Assembly (NCBI GenBank): GCA_041481445.1
Contig: JBGPBV010000073.1
Coordinates: forward strand, 1-30,013
DNA length: 30,013 bases
Direction of reading: 5' to 3'
From: AA29 sp041481445
GTDB taxonomy: Bacteria; Acidobacteriota; Vicinamibacteria; Fen-336
In this document: positions 24,198-30,013 of the stretch, piece after piece
Layout of the letters: each line of letters opens with the position of its first letter
How positions within the stretch are numbered: position 1 is the first letter of the stretch
Translations under genes and position numbers: made by a program
Notes under the pieces: generated by a model
Databases searched by the model: none
Seen by the model: the letters and a program-made list of their open reading frames with translations, nothing else
What the model was told of the DNA's origin: nothing

Positions 24198-24213
24198 GCG
24201 CAGGAGGCCGCGG

Positions 24214-24242
24214 TTGATTCGCCAACAGGCGGCCCTTAGAAT
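24214..24242 (+). promoter_or_regulatory. Sigma70-type promoter for mglA
   Basis: TTGATT (24214-24219), 17 bases, TAGAAT (24237-24242). Transcription would begin near 24249, about 16 bases before the ATG at 24265, giving a very short leader without a clear ribosome binding site. Confidence 0.6.
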
Positions 24243-24264
24243 TGATCTTTCGGCCCGATCCCGA

Positions 24265-25743
24265 ATGGTCCTCTTCAACTACTCCACGAAGGAGCTGACG
24301 GCGAAAGTCGTTTACTACGGGCCCGGACTCTGTGGCAAGACCACCAACCTGCAGTGGATCCACGAGAAAACCCCCATCAAGAACAAGGGGAAGATGCTCT
24401 CCCTGGCCACCGAGGCCGACCGCACGCTCTTCTTCGACTTCCTGCCCATCGACCTCGGGACCATCCGGGGCATGAAGACGCGCATCCAGCTCTACACGGT
24501 GCCCGGCCAGGTCTTCTACAACGCCACCCGGCGCATGGTGCTCAAGGGCGCCGACTGCGTCGTGTTCGTGGCGGACAGCCAGGAGCCGATGCTGGACGCG
24601 AACCTCGACGCGTGGGCGAACCTCCGCGAGAACCTCGAGGCCAACGAGATCGACCCCGACGAGATCCCGACCGTCCTGCAGTACAACAAGCGCGACCTGC
24701 CCAACGCCCTGCCCGTCGAGATCCTCAACGAGCGGCTCAACGGCCGCAGCCTTCCGTTCTTCGAGGCGGTGGCGATGAAGGGCCAGGGCGTGGACGAGAC
24801 GCTCAAGTCGGCTACGGCCATGGTGTTCAAGTCGCTGGCCGCCAAGTACGGGGGCGGGGAGGCGGCCGCCGCGTCGGCCCCCGCTGCGGGGGCGAGGCCG
24901 GCGGCGGCAGCGCCTCCTGTGGCCGCCCGCCCGGCTCCCTCGCCCTCCCCCGCCGCGCGGGTGTCGCCGTCCGCCGTCGCGCCCCCGCGGTCCGCTCCCG
25001 CGCCGGTGATGGCCGCCACCTCCGCGGACGAGCTGCTCGAATCGCTGGACTTTCAGCCCGCCCCGGAGCTTTCGCTCGACTCGGCCGGCGCGGAGTCGGC
25101 CGACGAGGAGGAGCTTTCCCTCGACGCGCCGATCCCGTCGGCGGCGCGCGGGCCGGCGCCCGGCAAGACGACCCTGGTGCGCACGGGCGCCGAGGTGGAC
25201 GACCTCCGGCAGCGCATCGGGCGTCCGGCCGACCCCGAGCTGACCCTCGACGAGGTCGATCAGGACGACGAGGACATCGAGGAGATCTCGTTCGACACGT
25301 CGCCCGGCCTGCTGGAGGCGGAGATGCCGGAGCCCGCCCGGGCCGCGGTTCCCGCGCCGCCCGCTCCCGTGCGGCCGGCGGTCCCGGCCGCGCGTGCCGC
25401 CGGACCCGTCCCCGCGCCGCGTCCCACGACGAATCCGGCGGTGCCGGCGCTTCCGGTCTCCCCGCCCCCGCCCGCCCCGCGGGCGGCGACCGCTCCACGC
25501 CCGACGCCTCCGGCGCGTACGCCGCCCCCGCCCGTCACGGCCTCCGGTTCCGTCACCATCCCCCCGGTGGGCGCGGCCCCCTCGAGCGGCCCGACGGAGA
25601 ACACGAACCCGATCCGTGCCTCCGCCACCGTGGGCTCGGGAGCCCGGTCCGTCGCCGTCCCCGTCGAGGTCACGGTGAAGAACGGCCGCGGCCAGGTCGA
25701 GATCCAGCTCCGGATCGTGCTGGATCTCAAGATGCTGCCGTAG
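24265..25743 (+). CDS. mglA: MglA-like Ras-superfamily GTPase with long low-complexity C-terminal extension
   Basis: A 492-residue protein. Residues 1-195 are an MglA GTPase, the polarity switch that controls gliding/twitching motility in Myxococcus and related processes elsewhere: FNYSTKELTAKVVYYGPG, P-loop GPGLCGKTT (19-27), switch region DFLPIDLGTIRGMKTRIQLYTVPGQ and the NKRD base motif (141-144). Normal MglA ends near residue 195; here ~295 residues follow, mostly Ala/Pro/Arg with acidic patches (ELSLDSAGAESADEEELSLD, EVDQDDEDIEEISFD) and an ordered-looking final ~40 residues (VAVPVEVTVKNGRGQVEIQLRIVLDLKML). The ATG at 24265 begins the MglA homology and lies after the promoter. No MglB is adjacent. 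Convergent with the ParB-like gene, 4 bases apart. Confidence 0.92.
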   Translation: MVLFNYSTKELTAKVVYYGPGLCGKTTNLQWIHEKTPIKNKGKMLSLATEADRTLFFDFLPIDLGTIRGMKTRIQLYTVPGQVFYNATRRMVLKGADCVVFVADSQEPMLDANLDAWANLRENLEANEIDPDEIPTVLQYNKRDLPNALPVEILNERLNGRSLPFFEAVAMKGQGVDETLKSATAMVFKSLAAKYGGGEAAAASAPAAGARPAAAAPPVAARPAPSPSPAARVSPSAVAPPRSAPAPVMAATSADELLESLDFQPAPELSLDSAGAESADEEELSLDAPIPSAARGPAPGKTTLVRTGAEVDDLRQRIGRPADPELTLDEVDQDDEDIEEISFDTSPGLLEAEMPEPARAAVPAPPAPVRPAVPAARAAGPVPAPRPTTNPAVPALPVSPPPPAPRAATAPRPTPPARTPPPPVTASGSVTIPPVGAAPSSGPTENTNPIRASATVGSGARSVAVPVEVTVKNGRGQVEIQLRIVLDLKMLP

Positions 25744-25747
25744 CCCC

Positions 25748-26653
25748 CTAGTCGGCCGGGGCCGCCGCCGCGATCGCCGTGCGCTGGATGTCGTCGTAGC
25801 GCACCTTGGCCACGTCGAAGCCCTCGATGTTCGCGATCAGCTTGTCCAGGGCCTGGTCGAAGGACGGCACCGTCTTGCGGGCGCGGCTGAGCGGCGTCGT
25901 GCGGGCCAGCACGTAGTTCTTGACGAAGGGGTGGCGGATGCCCCGCTTCTTGAGCTGTCCGACCACCTCCGCCAGCGCGGCATCCGCCGCCCGCACCTTC
26001 TCGGCGCGCGCCTCGCGCTGGGGCAGGGTGCGCGCGAAGGTGCCGGGGAGGAAGGCGTCGACGCGGCGCAGCAGCGGCGCGAAGGCCCCGCCCGCGAAGC
26101 GCTTGTTCTGCTCGTACAGGAGGCCCAGGGTGGCGAGGTGGGGTGCCTCGAACTGGAACGCGTAGTCCTCCTCGCCCTTCCTGGGCTCGCTCTCCGCCAG
26201 GCCGCGATACATCCGGATGACCTCGAGCGACTTCTCCTTGAGGTTGTGGGCCTTCTCCGTGTTGAGGGCGAGGATCTGGAAGGCCACCTCCGGCTCGAGC
26301 AGGAGGAGGGCGGGGCAGATGTCCGCCTTGAGCTTCTGCAGGACCTTCAGGCGGTGATGGCCGTTGGGAGTCCAGTAGATCCCGGGCCCGGGGGAGACGA
26401 CCACGATCGGGTCCACGAAGCGGCCGAGCTTCTTCACCGCGTCGTGCAGCCGCTTGACGTGGGTGGGGGAGAGGTCGCGCTGGTACGGCGTCGGCGCGAG
26501 CTTCTCGAGGGGGAGCAGGCAGAACAGGTGCCAGTGCCCGCCCACCGGCTCGCGGAAGGCGGCGAGGACGGTGCCGCCGTCCGCCGCCACCTGCTCCGCC
26601 ATCGCGCGGGCGTTGCGCGGGGCCTCGTCCAGGCCCACGCCCGAATCCTTCAT
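25748..26653 (-). CDS. ParB-like nuclease/CTPase-domain protein, stand-alone
   Basis: A 301-residue protein. Residues ~50-130 match the ParB N-terminal domain (LEKLAPTPYQRDLSPTHVKRLHDAVKKLGRFVDPIVV ... NGHHRLKVLQKL), where GHHR corresponds to the GERR/GxHR box that binds CTP or acts in nuclease variants. The remaining helical region (130-301) has no clear helix-turn-helix or dimerisation domain of chromosomal ParB and is Lys/Arg-rich. No parA or parS is visible, so it is an orphan regulator or DNA-associated protein rather than the partition ParB. ATG at 26653 follows a possible promoter. Confidence 0.82.
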   Translation of the reverse strand: MKDSGVGLDEAPRNARAMAEQVAADGGTVLAAFREPVGGHWHLFCLLPLEKLAPTPYQRDLSPTHVKRLHDAVKKLGRFVDPIVVVSPGPGIYWTPNGHHRLKVLQKLKADICPALLLLEPEVAFQILALNTEKAHNLKEKSLEVIRMYRGLAESEPRKGEEDYAFQFEAPHLATLGLLYEQNKRFAGGAFAPLLRRVDAFLPGTFARTLPQREARAEKVRAADAALAEVVGQLKKRGIRHPFVKNYVLARTTPLSRARKTVPSFDQALDKLIANIEGFDVAKVRYDDIQRTAIAAAAPAD

Positions 26654-26669
26654 GAAGACACCCCCGCGC

Positions 26670-26699
26670 AGCGTACGTGCGCCGCGCGCCGGTCGTCAA
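26670..26699 (-). promoter_or_regulatory. Possible promoter for the ParB-like gene
   Basis: Minus-strand TTGACG (26699-26694) and TACGCT (26675-26670) with an 18-base spacer, ending 16 bases before the start codon at 26653. The -10 is weak. Confidence 0.35.
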
Positions 26700-26740
26700 C
26701 GCGTGGGCGCCGCGGAGGCAATAACCACGCGGACCATACC

Positions 26741-26757
26741 CCCGGCCCGCGGCCGGG
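26741..26757. repeat. Perfect 7-bp GC hairpin between the ParB-like and H1-like genes
   Basis: CCCGGCC-CGC-GGCCGGG. No T-run follows on either strand, so it is not a clear intrinsic terminator. It lies 42 bases before the H1-like start. The rest of the 145-base gap contains only the candidate promoter above. Confidence 0.4.
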
Positions 26758-26798
26758 TGCTACCTTGAAGAGAAGGCGTGGCTTTCCGAGGAGGAAGA

Positions 26799-27083
26799 AT
26801 GGCAGAAGAGAACAGCGGCGGCAGCGGCGTGATCGGGACGATGGCCGCCGGCGTGGGCAGCGCGGCGAGCGCGGTCGGGTCAGCGGTGACGACGGCCGCG
26901 GGCACGGTGGCCAACGTCGCCAAGAAGGCGGTCCGCGCGCTCCCGAGGCGCCGGAAGACGCGGTCCCGCAAGTCGAAGCCGGCCTCCGCGCGAAAGAAGA
27001 CGGCGCGAAAGGCCGCCCGTAAGCCGGCGCGGAAGAAGGCCGTCCGGAAGACGGCCCGGAAGAAGACGGCTCGCAAGAAGTAG
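26799..27083 (+). CDS. Histone H1-like Lys/Arg/Ala-rich basic protein
   Basis: A 94-residue protein in two parts. Residues ~8-45 are Gly/Ala/Val/Ser-rich (GVIGTMAAGVGSAASAVGSAV), possibly an amphipathic or membrane-associating helix. Residues ~46-94 are extremely basic with repeated K-K/T-A-R-K units (KKTARKAARKPARKK), like the C-terminal domain of eukaryotic H1 and bacterial H1-like proteins (HctA/Hc1, AlgP). It probably binds nucleic acid and compacts DNA. ATG at 26799 was preferred to GTG 26778 because GAGGAGGA lies directly upstream. Its combination of a hydrophobic N-terminus with a basic tail is unusual for a nucleoid protein. Confidence 0.78.
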   Translation: MAEENSGGSGVIGTMAAGVGSAASAVGSAVTTAAGTVANVAKKAVRALPRRRKTRSRKSKPASARKKTARKAARKPARKKAVRKTARKKTARKK

Positions 27084-27108
27084 GTCGGACGAGGGCGGAG
27101 GCGGGCTC

Positions 27109-28371
27109 CTACTTGCGCAGCCGGCGGCTCCCCTTGCGGTCCGCGGCCGCGTCCCGAGCCCGGCCGGCCTCGCGGCCCATCGTGTCGGGCCGCCCCGCCT
27201 CCGCGAGCAGGCTGGCGCGCGTGAGGGCGCCCTCGCCGAAGCGCTCCTCGACGAGGTCGCGCGCGCGGTCGGCCGGCGAAGGCGGCGCCACGAACAGCCC
27301 CATCTGCGCCGGCCCGCCCAGGCCGGAGGCGTAGATCCCGAGCAGCCGGACCTTCCGCCGGCCGTGCACGCCCCGGAACAGCCGCCCGGCGGCGTCGAAG
27401 AGGACGTCCCCGGAGTCGGTCGGCTCGCGCAGCGTCTCCGCGCGCGTGGAGGTGCGGAAGTCCTCGTCGCGGTACTTGAGGGTCACGGTGCGGGCGCGGA
27501 TGGCGTGCTGCCGCAGGCGCCGGGCCACGCCGTCGCACAGCTCGAGGAGCATCGCGCGCAGCCGATCCGAATCGGCGGTGTCGGCGTCGAAGGTGTGCTC
27601 CTGGCCCAGGCTCTTGGCATCCTCCCCTTCGCGCGCGACCTCGCGGCCGTCGATGCCGAGGGCGAGCTGGACGAGGTCGTGCCCGTGCGTGCCCAGCCGC
27701 CGCTCCAGCCGGCCTGGGTCACAGGCGGCCAGCTCCCCGATCGTGTGCACGCCGATCTTGAGGAGCGTCTCCTCCATCTTGGGGCCGATCCCCCAGAGAC
27801 GTCGCACGGGGAGGGGAGCGAGGAACGCCGCTTCCGTGCCCGGCGGCACCACCACCAGACCCTCCGGCTTGCGGATGTCGGAGGCCACCTTGGCCACCAT
27901 CTTGGAGCTGGCCACGCCCACGGAGGCGGTGAGCTGCGTCTCTTCCCGGACCGCCTTCTTGAGGGCCCGCGCGATGTCCTCGCCGCTGGCGGCGGCGCCC
28001 GGCGCGGCGAACAGGCGACGGCTGCCCGTGACGTCCAGGAAGGCCTCGTCGATGGAAATGGGCTCCACCAGGTCCGTGAATCGCCGCAGCACCTCCATCA
28101 CCTGCCGCGAGACGGCCGCGTACTTCTCCATGTCCGGCCGCACGTAGACGCCGTGCGGGCAGGCGCGCCAGGCCTGCGAGATCGGCATGGCACTGCCGAC
28201 ACCGAAGCGGCGGGCCTCGTAGGACGCGGTGGCGACCACGCCTCGCCCCCGTCCACCCCTGGGATCCGCGCCCACGATCACCGGCTTGCCGCGCAGGTCC
28301 GGCCGATCCCGCTGCTCGACCGCGGCGTAGAAGGCGTCCATGTCGACGTGGAGGATGGTGCGCGGATCCAC
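27109..28371 (-). CDS. dinB: DNA polymerase IV (Y-family translesion polymerase)
   Basis: A 420-residue polymerase that copies past damaged bases. The catalytic acids are D10 in HVDMDAFYAAVEQ and D108/E109 in SIDEAFLDVTG; Y15 is at the steric-gate region. The helix-hairpin-helix thumb motif (RLWGIGPKMEETLLKIGVHTIGEL) and the little-finger domain (~250-360) follow. The C-terminal ~40 residues are Arg-rich and may hold a clamp-binding segment, which I cannot point to with certainty. GTG at 28371 is the usual start position for the family; an earlier in-frame start at 28446 would run into the preceding gene. It lies 35 bases behind the small cysteine-tail protein, so it may be read from the BMC operon. 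Confidence 0.94.
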   Translation of the reverse strand: MDPRTILHVDMDAFYAAVEQRDRPDLRGKPVIVGADPRGGRGRGVVATASYEARRFGVGSAMPISQAWRACPHGVYVRPDMEKYAAVSRQVMEVLRRFTDLVEPISIDEAFLDVTGSRRLFAAPGAAASGEDIARALKKAVREETQLTASVGVASSKMVAKVASDIRKPEGLVVVPPGTEAAFLAPLPVRRLWGIGPKMEETLLKIGVHTIGELAACDPGRLERRLGTHGHDLVQLALGIDGREVAREGEDAKSLGQEHTFDADTADSDRLRAMLLELCDGVARRLRQHAIRARTVTLKYRDEDFRTSTRAETLREPTDSGDVLFDAAGRLFRGVHGRRKVRLLGIYASGLGGPAQMGLFVAPPSPADRARDLVEERFGEGALTRASLLAEAGRPDTMGREAGRARDAAADRKGSRRLRK

Positions 28372-28406
28372 GGCTCGATTCTGGTTCGACTCGGGTCCGG
28401 CGGAGG

Positions 28407-28697
28407 TCAGTGGCCGAAGGTCCGGCAGGCGTGGCTCTGCACGCACGGCTTGTCCGGCTCCATCAGGCAGCTCGCGCCGCCTCCGCCGGGCCCGAGCACG
28501 TGCAGGCTCGGATGCGAATGGCCACGAGGCGGGGCGGCCACCGCGACGGCCGCCGTCGCCGTCCCGCGCATCTCCGCCACCGTCGCCTCCAGCGCCGCCA
28601 CCCGCGACTCGAGGTCGTGAGTGACGCGCTCGGCCGGCGACGCGGCCAGCTGCGCCATCACTTCGCGGCGGATCTGCTCGATGCGCGCGTCGTCCAT
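28407..28697 (-). CDS. Small BMC-linked protein: encapsulation-peptide-like helix, coiled coil, Cys-rich tail
   Basis: A 96-residue protein I do not recognise. Residues 1-20 (MDDARIEQIRREVMAQLAAS) have the spacing of hydrophobics seen in the amphipathic encapsulation peptides that bring cargo to BMC shells. A short coiled-coil helix follows (~25-47), then a Gly/His/Pro-rich linker with HSH, then a conserved-looking tail with Cys-x7-Cys-x5-Cys and a terminal FGH, suggesting metal binding. It lies 19 bases after the first pentamer gene in the same direction, so it is probably part of the compartment operon. ATG at 28697. Function unknown. Confidence 0.72.
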   Translation of the reverse strand: MDDARIEQIRREVMAQLAASPAERVTHDLESRVAALEATVAEMRGTATAAVAVAAPPRGHSHPSLHVLGPGGGGASCLMEPDKPCVQSHACRTFGH

Positions 28698-28716
28698 GTC
28701 AAGCCCTGCCGGCGGC

Positions 28717-28989
28717 TCAGGCGCCGATCTCCACCGCGTCCACCACGCCGATCACCGCGGCGTCGACCGCGGCCACGCCCTTGCCGAGGGCCACGATCGC
28801 CGCCTTGCCGTCCTGCACGAGCAGGACACGGTCCCCGATGCCCGCGTCGACGGAGTCGATGGCGATCACGGTCTGACCCCTGGGGGCGCCGGAGAGGTCC
28901 AGGGGCTGGACGAGCAGCAGCTTCGTGCCCTCGAGCTTCGCGTTCTTCTGCGTCGCCACCACCGTGCCCAGCACCCGTGCCACCTGCAT
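28717..28989 (-). CDS. BMC pentamer shell protein 1 (EutN/CcmL family, BMC-P)
   Basis: A 90-residue vertex protein that closes the corners of icosahedral microcompartment shells as pentamers. Family features: VARVLGTVVATQKNAKLEGTKLLLVQPLD, then VIAIDSVDAGIGDRVLLV and the end AAVIGVVDAVEI. Starts at ATG 28989, 8 bases after the second pentamer gene. Confidence 0.93.
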   Translation of the reverse strand: MQVARVLGTVVATQKNAKLEGTKLLLVQPLDLSGAPRGQTVIAIDSVDAGIGDRVLLVQDGKAAIVALGKGVAAVDAAVIGVVDAVEIGA

Positions 28990-28997
28990 GGATGCCC

Positions 28998-29264
28998 TCA
29001 GCTCGTCGACCAGTGGTCGACGATCCCGACGATGGTGGCGTCGGTGGGCACCTCGGCGGGCAGGAACGGCACCGAGGCCTCGCGCCCGCGCACGTAGAAC
29101 ACGTTCTCGGTGACGCCGGCTCCGACGGAATCGACGGCCACCAGCGGCTTGCCCGCCGCCGTGCCGTCGTTCTCGAGGGGCTGGATGACGAGGAGCTTGG
29201 TCCCGACCAGGCCGGGATCCTTGCGGCTCGCCACCACCGTCCCGACCACGCGGGCGAGGAACAC
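28998..29264 (-). CDS. BMC pentamer shell protein 2 (EutN/CcmL family, BMC-P)
   Basis: An 88-residue BMC-P: LARVVGTVVASRKDPGLVGTKLLVIQPLE, LVAVDSVGAGVTENVFYVRGREAS, DATIVGIVDHW. It differs from its neighbours in the last third: VPFLPAEVP replaces the usual small-residue loop and the C-terminus is VDHWSTS rather than VDAVE. GTG start at 29264, three bases after the third pentamer's stop. Confidence 0.92.
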   Translation of the reverse strand: MFLARVVGTVVASRKDPGLVGTKLLVIQPLENDGTAAGKPLVAVDSVGAGVTENVFYVRGREASVPFLPAEVPTDATIVGIVDHWSTS

Positions 29265-29267
29265 GGG

Positions 29268-29537
29268 CTAGTCCTGGAGCTCGACGGCGTCGACGACGCC
29301 CACGATCGCCGCGTCCACCGGCGTGTCCTTGAGGCCGGCGGCCATGCGCGCGGAGGAGCCGGTCACGACCAGGACGCGGTCGTGCAGGCCCGCGTCCACG
29401 GTGTCCACCGCCACCATGTGGCTCGCCTCGTCCCGGCCGCGGGGATCGGTGGCGCGGACGACCAGGAGCTTCGCGCCCGTGAGGTGCTCGTCCTTCCGCG
29501 TGGCCACGACCGTCCCGACGACGCGCCCGAGGATCAT
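29268..29537 (-). CDS. BMC pentamer shell protein 3 (EutN/CcmL family, BMC-P)
   Basis: An 89-residue BMC-P: ILGRVVGTVVATRKDEHLTGAKLLVVRATD, MVAVDTVDAGLHDRVLVVTGSSARMA, DAAIVGVVDAVEL. The GSSAR motif is the classic EutN/CcmL loop, which the other two copies have lost, so this copy may be closest to the ancestral form. ATG at 29537, 36 bases after the hexamer gene; no strong ribosome binding site is seen. Confidence 0.93.
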   Translation of the reverse strand: MILGRVVGTVVATRKDEHLTGAKLLVVRATDPRGRDEASHMVAVDTVDAGLHDRVLVVTGSSARMAAGLKDTPVDAAIVGVVDAVELQD

Positions 29538-29573
29538 GCTTCAGGGGGTGCCGCCGCGCACCCGGCTCCGGTC

Positions 29574-29858
29574 CTACTTGCCCGACTTCCCGATGGGGAG
29601 GACGTCCTCGAGGTTCGTGTGCGGCCGCGGGATCACGTGCACGGAGACGAGCTCGCCCACGCGGCGGGCGGCGGCCGCCCCCGCGTCGGTGGCGGCCTTG
29701 ACCGCGGCCACGTCGCCGCGCACGAGGGCGGTGACGTACCCCGAGCCGATCTTCTCGTATCCCACGAGGGTGACCTTGGCCGCCTTGACCATGGCGTCGG
29801 CGGCCTCGATGAGGGCGACCAGCCCCCGAGTCTCGATCATCCCCAGCGCTTCACCCAT
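29574..29858 (-). CDS. BMC hexamer shell protein (PduA/CcmK-like, BMC-H)
   Basis: A 94-residue single-domain BMC protein that forms the flat hexagonal facets of microcompartments. MGEALGMIETRGLVALIEAADAMVKAA is the standard N-terminus. The pore loop is K36-I-G-S-G40, identical to that of PduA, followed by VTALVRGDVAAVKAATDAG. The tail HVIPRPHTNLEDVLPIG is also typical. A PduA-like pore suggests passage of small polar substrates rather than a carboxysome role. ATG at 29858 has GGAGGGTG upstream. It follows the truncated gene at the right edge by 77 bases. Confidence 0.96.
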   Translation of the reverse strand: MGEALGMIETRGLVALIEAADAMVKAAKVTLVGYEKIGSGYVTALVRGDVAAVKAATDAGAAAARRVGELVSVHVIPRPHTNLEDVLPIGKSGK

Positions 29859-29935
29859 TCACACCCTCCACGAGCGGCCTCGACTCTGAACCGAGCGCGA
29901 GGCGGAGTCAAGCCCGCCGGCCGCGGGCCTGCCCG

Positions 29936-30013
29936 TCAGGATCGGAAGCGGTCCACGGCCTCCGTGATGAGCCGCACCAGCTCCGCCTGCGTCAAGGTCA
30001 CCGTCCCTCCCGG
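29936..30013 (-). CDS. C-terminal end of an upstream protein, possibly ending in an encapsulation peptide
   Basis: Only the last 25 residues plus stop are inside the window: a PGGT linker, then LTQAELVRLITEAVDRFRS. The latter is a ~18-residue amphipathic helix (Leu, Leu, Ile, Val at i, i+3/4 spacing) after a Gly/Pro linker, the layout of microcompartment encapsulation peptides. Since it directly precedes the hexamer gene in the same direction, it is probably the tail of a compartment enzyme. The enzyme cannot be identified from this window. Confidence 0.55.
   Translation of the reverse strand, partial: PGGTVTLTQAELVRLITEAVDRFRS

Noticed and set aside
26741..26757. Intrinsic terminator
   Set aside because: The stem is perfect but no T-run follows on either strand, and it is placed upstream of both neighbouring genes rather than after one.
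1..30013. CRISPR arrays, transposases, tRNA genes, phage or integration signatures
   Set aside because: No repeat-spacer pattern, no transposase-like protein, no cloverleaf-like sequence in the short gaps, and uniform GC content and codon use by eye.

Overview
The window is very GC-rich (roughly 70% by eye), gene-dense bacterial chromosome with no tRNA, rRNA, insertion sequence, prophage or CRISPR array that I can see. An MglA-type GTPase, a DUF4388/TPR protein, a Gld-like ABC exporter with GldG and DUF4340 partners, an M14 peptidase with a large C-terminal region, and a bacterial microcompartment (BMC) locus with several pentamer genes suggest Acidobacteriota or, less likely, Myxococcota. 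This is inference from gene content; no marker gene is present. The gaps between genes are all below about 160 bases.

Layout. 1-885 is the 3' part of an unidentified gene (+). 835-3477 (-) is a secreted M14 metallopeptidase, divergent from mscL (3563-4003, +). 4032-5096 (-) is a ketoacyl synthase III, divergent from a DUF4388-TPR protein (5215-6789, +). From 17607 down to 6764 lies a tight run of eight minus-strand genes: GAF histidine kinase, lipoprotein, FHA/trypsin-like membrane protein, PMT-family glycosyltransferase, a disulfide oxidoreductase that reads through an in-frame TGA as selenocysteine, a DUF1624-type membrane acyltransferase, a PEP-synthase/rifampicin-phosphotransferase-like protein with an extra C-terminal domain, and a CruF-like carotenoid protein. 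A near-consensus promoter (17601-17630) drives a divergent plus-strand operon: ABC ATPase, ABC-2 permease, GldG-like protein and DUF4340 protein (17761-22539). Facing it are a cyclophilin and two monohaem cytochromes c (24136-22555, -). Then come mglA (24265-25743, +), a ParB-like protein (26653-25748, -), a histone-H1-like basic protein (26799-27083, +), and a minus-strand BMC block (30013-28407) ending in dinB.

The two most notable items are these. (1) The oxidoreductase at 12178-12858: its redox motif reads TGA-Pro-His-Cys where the family has Cys-Pro-x-Cys. A hairpin with a GGUCC loop sits 12-28 nt after the TGA, as expected of a bacterial SECIS. An ordinary gene caller would cut this gene into two. 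(2) The edge of a BMC operon: one hexameric shell protein, three adjacent and divergent pentamer proteins, a small protein with an encapsulation-peptide-like N-terminus and a cysteine-rich C-terminal tail, and the last 25 residues of an upstream protein that look like an encapsulation helix. The enzymes that would define the compartment lie beyond the right edge.

Stop/start overlaps are used repeatedly (GTGA four times, ATGA twice, and apparently CTGA once), so translational coupling is common here.
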